Notes under the pieces: model-generated
Database searches by the model: none
Told to the model about the DNA's origin: nothing
The model's input: the letters and a program-made list of their open reading frames with translations, nothing else
Made by a program: the position numbers and the translations under genes
In this document: positions 35,002 through 44,300 of the stretch, piece after piece
Position numbering within the stretch: position 1 is the first letter of the stretch
Layout: each line of letters opens with the position of its first letter
Source of the DNA: Crocinitomicaceae bacterium
GTDB lineage: Bacteria; Bacteroidota; Bacteroidia; Flavobacteriales_D; Crocinitomicaceae
Assembly: GCA_028689775.1 (NCBI GenBank)
Contig: JAQVCM010000014.1
Location: 34,462-98,461 of the forward strand
Direction of reading: 5' to 3'
DNA: 64,000 nt

Positions 35002-35294
35002 AGTTAGCTCGTGCAGCAAATCGCATACATGTGTTTGTTCAAATACAGACAACACCTATCTGAGTGAGTCAAAAACTGGATTTTTCAGCACAAAAAAGAA
35101 GGCTGAAAAGCGGTGCAATGATCAAAATTCTGAAACATTAGAAATAACCTGTGTTTTCAAGTAAAGTAACGAACGCTTACCTCATCGCTTTCATACTAAA
35201 ACACGTCAAAACCATCCTAAGTGAAACCGTTTTAAGCATAGATTTTTCTCGGTTTCATTTCTTACGTACCGATTACGAACGTTTACACAAACAC

Positions 35295-35324
35295 AAAAAG
35301 ACCATCAATAAATTGACAGTCTTT
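35295..35324 (-). terminator. Likely terminator of the 53-residue membrane protein
   Basis: On the minus strand AAAGAC and GTCTTTTT pair around an inner TCAAT/ATTGA stem, 23 bp beyond the stop at 35347. Confidence 0.5.
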
Positions 35325-35346
35325 CATTAATGTGAATAAAATATTT

Positions 35347-35508
35347 TTATTTTTTAGTTGGCTCGTCTTCGAAAACACGCTTAGGTCTGATCTTGTCGAA
35401 AACACCTAAAGAAATCCAGAATGGAAGGATAAATCCTAAAAGGAATAAAAGCACCCAAAATGCCAATCCACCAATTAAAAGAAACATAATTATACCGAAT
35501 GCACTCAT
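35347..35508 (-). CDS. Small membrane protein, 53 residues
   Basis: ATG at 35506-35508 to TAA at 35347-35349. The protein is MSAFGIIMFLLIGGLAFWVL, LFLLGFILPFWISLGVFDK, then a charged tail IRPKRVFEDEPTKK. One long or two short membrane segments, with a basic then acidic C-terminus. It has its own terminator and is divergent from fumC. The even codon pattern, clean hydrophobic/charged division and terminator argue that it is real. No family recognised. Confidence 0.65.
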   Translation of the reverse strand: MSAFGIIMFLLIGGLAFWVLLFLLGFILPFWISLGVFDKIRPKRVFEDEPTKK

Positions 35509-35577
35509 ATCTTTGTTATTTTTGTATTCTACTTTGTGGATGTAAAGTTAATAAATAAATCAAATAACCAATAAAAA

Positions 35578-36972
35578 ATGGAATTTAGAATTGAAAAAGA
35601 TACCATGGGCGAGGTAAAAGTACCTGCAACTCGGTATTGGGGAGCTCAAACAGAACGTTCTAGGAATAATTTTAAAATTGGTCCTGAAGGCTCGATGCCA
35701 TTAGAAATCATTCATGCTTTCGCTTATTTAAAGAAAGCGGCTGCACACGCCAACTTTGATTTGGGCGTTCTTCCTGTTGAAAAGAGAGATTTGATCTCTG
35801 AAGTATGTGATGAAATCTTAACGGGTCAGCACAACAGCGAGTTTCCGTTGGTGATCTGGCAAACTGGTTCAGGAACACAATCAAACATGAACTGCAACGA
35901 AGTAATCGCCAATCGCGGTCACGTAATTAGCGGTGGAAATTTGATGGACGAAGAGAAATCTTTGAAAGCGAATGACGATGTAAACAAATCTCAGTCTTCA
36001 AATGACACATATCCAACAGCAATGCACATTGCTACTTATAAATTAGTAGCTGATGTAACCTTGCCAGGAATCACGATGCTGCGTGATGCATTGCAAGCGA
36101 AAGTAGTTGAGTTTGACAAAATCATCAAAACGGGTAGAACACATTTCATGGACGCAACTCCTTTGAGTTTAGGTCAAGAATTTAGTGGATATGTAGCACA
36201 ATTGAACTACGGTATTCGTGCCATCAAAAATGCTTTGGAAGTAATTTCTGAAGTTGCTTTGGGTGGAACAGCTGTAGGAACAGGATTGAATACACCAAAA
36301 GGATACGATGTATTGGTTGCTCAGAAAATCGCAGAATTCTCTGGTTTCCCATTCAAAACGGCTCCAAATAAGTTCGAAGCTTTGGCTGCGCACGATGCCA
36401 TGGTAGAAATGTCCGGTGCATTGAAACGCGTTGCAGTTTCTTTAATGAAAATTGGAAACGACATCAGAATGCTTTCTTCAGGTCCACGTTGTGGAATTGG
36501 TGAAATTATCATTCCAGACAACGAACCAGGTTCTTCCATCATGCCAGGTAAAGTGAATCCAACGCAAGTGGAAGCTTTAACCATGGTTTGCGCACAAGTA
36601 ATGGGGAACGATGTTACCGTTTCTATCGGTGGTTCTAACGGTCAATTTGAATTGAACGTTTTCAAACCGGTTATGGCTGCTGCAGTTTTACAATCTGCTC
36701 GTTTGCTTGGTGATGCGTGTGTTTCGTTTACGGTAAATTGCGCAAGCGGAATTGAAGCAAATCTTCCAATGATTAAACAACATTTAGATAACTCTTTGAT
36801 GTTGGTTACGGCATTGAATACGAAAATCGGTTACTACAAAGCAGCTGAAATTGCGAAATATGCTCATAAAAACGGAACTACTTTGAAAGAAGCAGCGGTT
36901 GGCTTGGGTCACGTAACTTCTGAGGAATACGACGAAATCGTAGATCCTTCGAAAATGATTGGTAGCTTGTAA
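35578..36972 (+). CDS. fumC: Fumarate hydratase, class II
   Basis: 464 residues, standard length. [10 protein letters not shown] (96-105), [10 protein letters not shown] (141-150), [11 protein letters not shown] (185-195) and the signature [11 protein letters not shown] (318-328, catalytic Ser region) are intact. It converts fumarate to malate in the TCA cycle without an iron-sulfur cluster. Monocistronic: own upstream region and a strong terminator after it. Confidence 0.97.
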   Translation: MEFRIEKDTMGEVKVPATRYWGAQTERSRNNFKIGPEGSMPLEIIHAFAYLKKAAAHANFDLGVLPVEKRDLISEVCDEILTGQHNSEFPLVIWQTGSGTQSNMNCNEVIANRGHVISGGNLMDEEKSLKANDDVNKSQSSNDTYPTAMHIATYKLVADVTLPGITMLRDALQAKVVEFDKIIKTGRTHFMDATPLSLGQEFSGYVAQLNYGIRAIKNALEVISEVALGGTAVGTGLNTPKGYDVLVAQKIAEFSGFPFKTAPNKFEALAAHDAMVEMSGALKRVAVSLMKIGNDIRMLSSGPRCGIGEIIIPDNEPGSSIMPGKVNPTQVEALTMVCAQVMGNDVTVSIGGSNGQFELNVFKPVMAAAVLQSARLLGDACVSFTVNCASGIEANLPMIKQHLDNSLMLVTALNTKIGYYKAAEIAKYAHKNGTTLKEAAVGLGHVTSEEYDEIVDPSKMIGSL

Positions 36973-36991
36973 AGCGCGCTTTTATCCTATT

Positions 36992-37029
36992 AAAAAGGGA
37001 GAATGAATTTGGTTTCATTCTCCCTTTTT
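36992..37029 (+). terminator. Intrinsic terminator of fumC
   Basis: A 16-bp stem, AAAAAGGGAGAATGAA (36992-37007) with TTCATTCTCCCTTTTT (37014-37029), loop TTTGGT, then more T. It could also serve the convergent helicase gene. Confidence 0.85.
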
Positions 37030-37078
37030 TGTTTGGGAAATATTTATTCGAGAAAATATAAGATTTGCTGAAATGCGA

Positions 37079-39370
37079 TTAATCAGCAATTACATCCAAC
37101 TTTGCAAACTTCAACAACAAGGTTTTAGAACCTTCTTTTGGAAAAAAGATACTCGCTTTTTTATCGTCGCCAGTGCCTTCAATTTTAATCACTTTTCCTT
37201 TTCCGAAGCGTTCGTGCATCACCATATAACCTACTTTTAGATCCAACGCGGATGAACCTTTGCTGGACATAGACGACGAAGCTGAAGATGACTTTTTAAC
37301 ATCATTCAACGCTCTAAAATTGGATGGTGCTGCTGGCATTCGATTCAGTCCGCCAGAAAAACCGCTGGAACTGTTCAACGATCTTCCGCCAACACGATTT
37401 CCATACGGATTTTCATGTTTTACGTATTTCATGTCAATTTCTGAAATGAATCGACTTGGTTCGGAGGTATTCAAACTTCCAAAAACGAAACGAGAAACTG
37501 CGTAGGAAATGGTGCAGCTAACTTCTGCTCGTGTCAAGGCAACGTAGAACAACCTTCGCTCCTCTTCCAGTTCGCTACGCGTATTTAAAACCATTTGTGA
37601 TGGAAATAAATTCTCTTCCAATCCAACGATGAAAACGTGTTTGAATTCCAATCCTTTACTAGAGTGAATGGTCATCAAGGAAATTTTATTCAGATCATCT
37701 TCCGTTTCTTGATCCGCATCTGTTAGGAGTGCGACATCCATCATAAACTCGGACAAAGTCTTGGTCACAATTTCTCCCTTGTTGCTACTGAAGTTTTTAA
37801 TTCCCGCTAACAACTCTTCCACGTTTTGGTATCTTTCTACTTCTTCTGGACCTTTTTCTTTTTCGTTGTGAAGTTCTTTCAAAACGCCAGATGATTTGGC
37901 AATTTGAACAGCCATGTCGTAAGCTGGCAAGGTATCAATTTGTGCAGAGAAACTTTTAATCATCGTTGCGAAATCAGCGAACTTCGCTTTTGTTCCAGCA
38001 TTTAATGCGACCGGATATTTATGCATTTCTGAAATCACTTCCCACAAACTCACGCCGTATTGATTCGCTGCAATCACAACCGTTTCCATCGAGGTTTTTC
38101 CAATGGCTCGCTTCGGATAATTGATGACTCTTTTAAGCGCTTCTTCATCCTTGGAATTGGCAGCCAATCGGAAATAAGAAAGTAAATCTTTGATTTCTTT
38201 ACGTTGGTAGAATGATAATCCTCCATAAATCTTGTACGGCAAATTCAGTTTTCGCAAGGCTTCCTCAAAAGCACGCGATTGTCTGTTGGTTCTATATAAA
38301 ATGGCGAAATCGCTGTAATCTAAATTTTCCGCTTGTCGGGCTTCAAACATTTTTTCAGCAATCACTTTTCCTTCTTCGTTATCCGTTAAGGTTTTGATGA
38401 TGGTAATTGGTTTCCCTTCGTCATTATCGGTCCAAACTACTTTTTGAATTTGATCTTGATTATTGGCAATTACACTATTCGCTGCTGCGACAATTGACTT
38501 ACTGGAGCGGTAATTTTGTTCCAATTTAAACATCTTAAAATCAGGGTAATCTTTCTTGAAATTTAAAATGTTTTGAATGTTTGCACCACGGAAAGAGTAA
38601 ATACTTTGTGCATCGTCTCCAACCACACAAATGTTCTCATAAACTGCTGCTAATTTCTTAACAATCAAATATTGAGCGTAGTTGGTATCTTGGTACTCAT
38701 CTACTAAGATATACTTGAATTTGTGTTGGTAATATTGTAAAACATCTGGGAAATCGCGCAGCAACACGTTTGTTTTGTACAATAAATCATCAAAATCCAT
38801 TGCGCCAGCTTGAAAACAACGGGCAGCATAAGCCTTATAAATTCGAGCCATTTCTGGTCGACTACTTTGTCTGTCTTCTTCTAAAATATCCGCATTTGCC
38901 GCATACGCTTCTGGTGAAATTAAACTGTTTTTGGCGGATGAAATTCTTCCCAAAACATTGTTTGCTTTGTATGCCTTGTCATCCAAGTTAAACTCTTTGA
39001 TAATGGTTTTCAGCAAAGCTTTGGAATCTTGTGTATCGTAAATCGTGAAATTTTGAGGATATCCTAATTTATCTGCATTGAATCTTAGAATGCGAGAAAA
39101 TACCGAGTGAAATGTTCCCATCGTAATATTCATGGATTCGTTTCCACCGACGATTGAACTGATTCTGTTTTTCATTTCTTTAGCCGCCTTGTTGGTAAAG
39201 GTCAAGGCCAAAATCTGAAATGGATCGACGCCCAAATTCACCATGTGCGCAATTCGATAGGTAAGAACTCTCGTTTTCCCAGATCCCGCTCCGGCAATTA
39301 CCATCGTTGGACCATCAATGTTTTCTACAGCAACGCGCTGACTTTCGTTCAGACCTTTCAAATATTCCAT
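37079..39370 (-). CDS. uvrD: UvrD/PcrA-type ATP-dependent DNA helicase
   Basis: 763 residues. Motif I AGAGSGKTRVLTYR near residue 28, DEYQDTNYAQ (motif II), VGDDAQSIYSFRGA (III), EQNYRSS (IV), LMTIHSSKGLEFKHVF (V) and VALTRAE (VI) appear in order, followed by a Ser-rich linker and a C-terminal Tudor-like domain (VGYMVMHERFGKGKVIKIEG) as in PcrA. A 3'-5' SF1A helicase for repair and replication-fork restart. A -7 box ends only 4 nt before the ATG. Confidence 0.95.
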   Translation of the reverse strand: MEYLKGLNESQRVAVENIDGPTMVIAGAGSGKTRVLTYRIAHMVNLGVDPFQILALTFTNKAAKEMKNRISSIVGGNESMNITMGTFHSVFSRILRFNADKLGYPQNFTIYDTQDSKALLKTIIKEFNLDDKAYKANNVLGRISSAKNSLISPEAYAANADILEEDRQSSRPEMARIYKAYAARCFQAGAMDFDDLLYKTNVLLRDFPDVLQYYQHKFKYILVDEYQDTNYAQYLIVKKLAAVYENICVVGDDAQSIYSFRGANIQNILNFKKDYPDFKMFKLEQNYRSSKSIVAAANSVIANNQDQIQKVVWTDNDEGKPITIIKTLTDNEEGKVIAEKMFEARQAENLDYSDFAILYRTNRQSRAFEEALRKLNLPYKIYGGLSFYQRKEIKDLLSYFRLAANSKDEEALKRVINYPKRAIGKTSMETVVIAANQYGVSLWEVISEMHKYPVALNAGTKAKFADFATMIKSFSAQIDTLPAYDMAVQIAKSSGVLKELHNEKEKGPEEVERYQNVEELLAGIKNFSSNKGEIVTKTLSEFMMDVALLTDADQETEDDLNKISLMTIHSSKGLEFKHVFIVGLEENLFPSQMVLNTRSELEEERRLFYVALTRAEVSCTISYAVSRFVFGSLNTSEPSRFISEIDMKYVKHENPYGNRVGGRSLNSSSGFSGGLNRMPAAPSNFRALNDVKKSSSASSSMSSKGSSALDLKVGYMVMHERFGKGKVIKIEGTGDDKKASIFFPKEGSKTLLLKFAKLDVIAD

Positions 39371-39374
39371 AACA

Positions 39375-39382
39375 CAAAGATA
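39375..39382 (-). promoter_or_regulatory. -7 box (TATCTTTG) immediately before the helicase ATG
   Basis: Exact TAnnTTTG on the minus strand; only four bases (TGTT) separate it from ATG 39370, implying a leaderless or near-leaderless transcript. Confidence 0.55.
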
Positions 39383-39710
39383 AAAAGTATCCTTGAAGAT
39401 TGGAGTGAAGTGAAGTGAGGAATTCGATTTATTTTAATTTGAGGTGGGATGCGTGGGAATTTAGGCGCGGATTTACTTCGTATCTGTTGCGCGGTCACGG
39501 ATTTTTTTTGAAGTGAATGCGCGATCACAATACAATTTCACAGATTAAATATAAGAATGACAGAGTTATTAATCAGTGTGTTTTTTTAAGTGGGCGTGTT
39601 AAGGTACTGGCTGAGGAGTACACTGTTGGTTGAAGTTTTTTTACGCCATTATTCTTCGATAAAGTCATCATCCGTTGTCAATAAAGGAAATTCGTGGCTT
39701 AGAGACAAAA

Positions 39711-39738
39711 AAAGAGTGACATTTTCACATCACTCTTT
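39711..39738 (-). terminator. Intrinsic terminator of accC
   Basis: AAAGAGTGA (39711-39719) pairs with TCACTCTTT (39730-39738), with A/T runs on both sides, 22 bp beyond the accC stop. Confidence 0.7.
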
Positions 39739-39759
39739 TAAATTTATGTCATTCTATTT

Positions 39760-41244
39760 TTAGCTTTTCATCAATTTCCATGCGCCGTGAATTGGTTTGG
39801 AAATGTATTCTGATTCTTTATTTTCTACGACTGTATTCCAAACGGATTCTAGTCCTGCAAGTAAAGCTGCTCGTTCATCTTGCATTACGTCTTTGATCGC
39901 TTTTGGATCAGAGAAATATTGTTTTACGAAATTGGTATCAAAATCTCCTGAACGGAACGCTTCGTGTTTCATCACGTATTTTCCAAAATCCAAGGTTGTT
40001 TTTAATCCTGAAATTTGGTAATCGTCTATTGCGAGAATCATTCGTTCGATTGCTTGTTCTCTGCTTTCTCCCCAAACAACTAATTTCGCAATCATTGGAT
40101 CGTAGAAAATTGGAATATCCATTCCTTGTTCAAAAGCGTCATCCACACGAACGTGTTCGCTTTGCGGCGTTTTGTATCTTTTTAAATTTCCGATATCTGG
40201 TGTAAATCCGTTTAAGGCATCTTCTGCATAAACACGAACTTCGATTGAATGTCCGTTGATTTTTAAATCTTCTTGCATCATTGGTAAACGTTCGCCTCTC
40301 GCAACACGAATTTGCCATTCTACTAAGTCTAATCCAGTAATTTCTTCCGTAACTGGGTGTTCAACTTGCAAACGTGTATTCATTTCTAAGAAGTAGAAAT
40401 TCAAATCAGCATCTAACAAGAATTCAACTGTTCCAGCACCTTCATAATCACACGCTTTACAAACAGCAACCGCTGCTTCACCCATTTCTTTACGCAATTC
40501 AGGAGTAAGAACAGCACTTGGCGCTTCTTCAATTACTTTTTGGTGTCTTCTTTGAATACTACATTCGCGTTCAAAAAGATATACGTGATTTCCTAAGGAG
40601 TCTGAGAAAACTTGAATTTCAATGTGTCTTGGTTTGGTTACGAATTTCTCAATGAAAACGGCATCATCGCCAAAAGAAGAACGCGCTTCACTTTGCGCCA
40701 TTTTCATTTGTTCTGGCAAATCTTCGATATTTTCAACCAAACGCATTCCTTTTCCACCGCCACCGGCAGAAGCTTTAATCAATACTGGAACACCAACTTG
40801 ACGAGCAATTTCCATTGCTTCATTTGGATCGGTAATCGCTCTGTCAACTCCAGGAACTAACGGAACATTAAATTTTGCAACAGCCTGTTTTGCGGATAAT
40901 TTATCACCCATCAAATTCATCGCATGTGCAGATGGTCCGATGAAGGTCATACCAGCTTCTTTCACTTTTTGAGAAAACCCAGCATTTTCAGAAAGGAAAC
41001 CGTAACCGGGATGAATTCCGTCAACGCCTAATTTTTTACAATAATCCAAGATCACATCTTGACGCAAATAACTTTCAGCAGAAGGAGATTTACCTAAATA
41101 AACAGCTTCATCTGCTTCCAAAACGTGGGGTGCATTTGCATCAGCGTCAGAATAAACTGCAACACTTGCGATGCCCATTTTTTTCAAAGTTCGTATCACT
41201 CTTCGAGCAATTTCTCCACGGTTTGCGACCAATACTTTTTTCAT
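39760..41244 (-). CDS. accC: Acetyl-CoA carboxylase, biotin carboxylase subunit
   Basis: 494 residues. MKKVLVANRGEIARRVIRTLKKMG is the family start; ASAGGGGKGMRLVEN is the ATP-grasp glycine loop; RRHQKVIEEAPS and FLEMNTRLQVEHPVTE are catalytic blocks. It carboxylates biotin on the carrier protein with ATP and bicarbonate, for fatty acid synthesis or, in this phylum, possibly propionyl-CoA carboxylase. No biotin carrier or carboxyltransferase gene is adjacent, so the exact complex is open. Confidence 0.92.
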   Translation of the reverse strand: MKKVLVANRGEIARRVIRTLKKMGIASVAVYSDADANAPHVLEADEAVYLGKSPSAESYLRQDVILDYCKKLGVDGIHPGYGFLSENAGFSQKVKEAGMTFIGPSAHAMNLMGDKLSAKQAVAKFNVPLVPGVDRAITDPNEAMEIARQVGVPVLIKASAGGGGKGMRLVENIEDLPEQMKMAQSEARSSFGDDAVFIEKFVTKPRHIEIQVFSDSLGNHVYLFERECSIQRRHQKVIEEAPSAVLTPELRKEMGEAAVAVCKACDYEGAGTVEFLLDADLNFYFLEMNTRLQVEHPVTEEITGLDLVEWQIRVARGERLPMMQEDLKINGHSIEVRVYAEDALNGFTPDIGNLKRYKTPQSEHVRVDDAFEQGMDIPIFYDPMIAKLVVWGESREQAIERMILAIDDYQISGLKTTLDFGKYVMKHEAFRSGDFDTNFVKQYFSDPKAIKDVMQDERAALLAGLESVWNTVVENKESEYISKPIHGAWKLMKS

Positions 41245-41272
41245 CGATTATCAATTAAAATTTGTGACTTTC

Positions 41273-41280
41273 CAAAGATA
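41273..41280 (-). promoter_or_regulatory. -7 box (TATCTTTG) for accC
   Basis: Exact TAnnTTTG followed by G, 28 nt upstream of the accC ATG. Confidence 0.5.
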
Positions 41281-41320
41281 ATCAATTTATTTTTCTAGCA
41301 TCCTTTCCGTGGAAGGGATT

Positions 41321-44300
41321 TTATTTTGGAACTGCTTTTTGTCGTCTTTTCTTGGTGAACTTGATGTGTTTATCCTTTCTGAAAACATCGAGAAAAACTT
41401 GAAGTACTCTGAAATCTTTGTAGGTATGAAACTGTTCTTTATACTGCAGTCCAACACCTTGTGTAAACTGACCAACGTTTTTATCTTGAATTACGGAGTA
41501 ACTATTGGACTCATTAAAAATACTTACTCTAAAGTTTCCTTTCTCGTCCAAAATATACTCTAAGTTTAAGTTTCCAATCACGGTACTTTGACTTGTTCCA
41601 GAATTATTCTCAACTCCAAAACTTCCACGGATCGATAACTTATCATTCAAGACGTTGGTTTCAAAACCTATTTCTTGTGAATTAATTCCGGATGGTTGGT
41701 CGCTGTGCAATCCTACATTCAAACGAACGTCTTTGGATAATTCTCCCAAAACCGAGTTAATCTGACTGGTCAACGCATCCAAAGCAGCGCTACTTCCATA
41801 ACCTGCAGCACCATTTCCTTGAAATTTATTTCCAATCAGCAAAGAGAAAAACTGTCGATTCAACTCATCTTGGTCGTTGTTAATTCTCGCAATTGCCGAA
41901 CGTGCACTTTTCGAGGCTTTTGGCGCTTCAATATTGAAACGAATCAAGGGATCAGTCAAATTTCCGGTTAAGAACAAATTACAATACACAATTTGACTCG
42001 AAGAAGTTGATTTTTTACTTTCCAATTCTGGCGCAATTTCACTCACGTTTGCAGTGACGGTATAAAGGGCAACCAAATCAAGCGTTGCATCTTCTGCTCC
42101 ACCTCCATTCCAGGTAATTGTTCCTCCAGGTTTGATGTCGAATGGTTTTTTGATGGCACTCAACACAAAATTGTACTTTCCTTTATTTACGGTGTACGTT
42201 CCATCCATCGTCAAATCGTTCAAGTTGTTGAGCTTGATGCCGATATTTCCCGAACCGGTTGCCGTAATTTCATCTCCTGTCAAATCATCAAAAATCAGTT
42301 TCAAAACAGCATCTGGCGTTACTTCAATATTCAAATCTAAATCCACTCCTGTGAAGTCAATTTTATCAACTGAACTTGGCAAAGGAAGACTTTTGTCGAC
42401 CCATGTAAAACTCTGATTTTCGTCGATATCAGAAGCACCAAACATCGGGAAATTGATCTGTGTATTTGGCTGCGTTTTTAAGTTTACTTGAATGTCTAAA
42501 TTATCAGCATAACCAGATATATTCACATTTCCTGTGGCATAGCCTTTTCCGTAATAAATAATTCCTTCTTCGTATTTTGTATCCATGACCAGAAAGTTTT
42601 TCACTTTCACTTCGCGACGTAAATCTCGGTCGTAATACTCATTCAAATTGATGCCAAAATCAAAGTTCCAATCGCTAAAATTTTCATGGAAAATAGTTCC
42701 TGTTGCTGCACCAGTATTTCCTTCTTCGTCGATCACTGGAATTCCGTCAAAAGCAATCATGTCTTTGCTGACCATGATTTTACCATCGACGCCAAAATTC
42801 ACTCCAAACATCGCAATCTTGGCATTTCCTCCATTCAACAAAACATTTCCGTATATCTCTGGTTCTTGAAGAGATCCTGAAACTTGTATATTTCCAGAAA
42901 GCAATCCTTTGATATTGGACACCACAAGTGGATCCATGAATGCGTTCACAAATTGAATATCCGTATGGTCAAAATCCAAGATAAAATCGAGGTTATTCTT
43001 CTTCCGTTTGGTATAATAATCTCCGTGAAAAGTAAATGTTTTTTCCTTTTTATAAATTAAATCACCATTTAAATTGATACTTTCTTTCGCTTTATCCCAG
43101 TATCCACCGACATTTACATCACCAACTTCTTGATTGTTGACATAAAAATTAGCGATTTCAGCTTCGCCAATAAAACGCATGTTTGTGTATGGATCAGACA
43201 AAACGACGCGGGCATTGACCACTCCTTTCAATCCGCCAGAAAGACTGATGATTTCACTAAAATCCTCTAATTGAAAATCGTTCGTTTGAATCACCAAACT
43301 TTCCGATTGAATTTCAGACAATGCACCATCAACAGAAATGAATTGATTGTCTCTTTTCATCAAAAAATTATCAATATGAATGTGTTTCGGTTCAATCGCA
43401 ATTTGAGCCGTTTTCGCAATGTCCCAGCGGTGTTCCTTGATGTTAAAATAGGAAGGTAAAATTTCTAAATTGATTTTATCCAATCCAAGAATTTGCGTGT
43501 TCCACTCAAAGAAAGAACTGTTTGAGGTCGCTGGATTCCAACTTAATGTGGAATGCAAATCTCCATTTCCGCCACTGGAAACAAAACTCGCATTGACCAC
43601 GGAGATAGAATCATTCAAATGTAATGTTTTCACTTTGTAATTCGCATCTAAACTGGCATTTCCGAATTCTTGGTGCAATTCCAAATCCGTAGCATAGATC
43701 TTTCCATATCGGAAATAAGGCGAATTGATATCCATCACAAAATCATCTGATTTCCCGTTAAAATTTCCGATAATCGTCGTTCCAGATTGAATTGCTAAAT
43801 CAGGAACAAATACATTCAAAATATCGCTTATTTCACCAATGTTTAAATTGAATTTAAATTGATTGTCAATTTTTGATTTTGCTAATTTCTGATGTTTAAA
43901 AAGTGCTGGTAAAATCCGGCTAAACTGATTGTAAAAATCTTGTTTAATCGTATTCAAATCTATTTTTCCTTCGATGTCGGCAGTCAAGATTTTACTTTGT
44001 AAACTCAAGTGATCTTTTTCAACACTTCGCTGAATCTGAATTCCCATTCTCGGCACATCAAACGATTTATCACCTGCTTTGTATTTCAAGGAATCCAAGT
44101 CCACAATTCCAGAGTAATTGTTGATGTCCGTTCCTGCTAAATCTGCTGTAAAGGTTGAACTAAAAACAATGACTGTATCCGATTCAATGAAATTCAGGCG
44201 ATTCAAATGTGCTTTTTCAATCACAACATCAAATATAAAGTGTTGTCTTTTGTTGAAATCCAAAGAACCATTATAGGCTAAAAACAAGTTTTCATCTTGC

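Larger units (their letters stand above)
34741..35164 (+). pseudogene. Second small Cys-rich lipoprotein, split by a miniature transposon
   Basis: Reading from ATG 34741: MRITRGITGILLFGLIL, then the element (34791-34998). Removing the element and one copy of the ATT duplication continues the frame exactly with VSSCSKSHTCVCSNTD and on to KKAEKRCNDQ and TCVFK, stop at 35162-35164. The restored protein has 70 residues, its lipid-modified Cys at 21 and C27-x-C29, the same positions as in the 79-residue paralogue upstream. As it stands, translation stops inside the element (ACC TGA). All of this is read directly; only ancestral function is unknown. Confidence 0.85.
39371..39759. other. Intergenic, 389 bp
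   Basis: Holds the helicase promoter at its left end and the accC terminator (39711-39738) at its right. The rest has no frame or repeat I can support. Confidence 0.6.
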
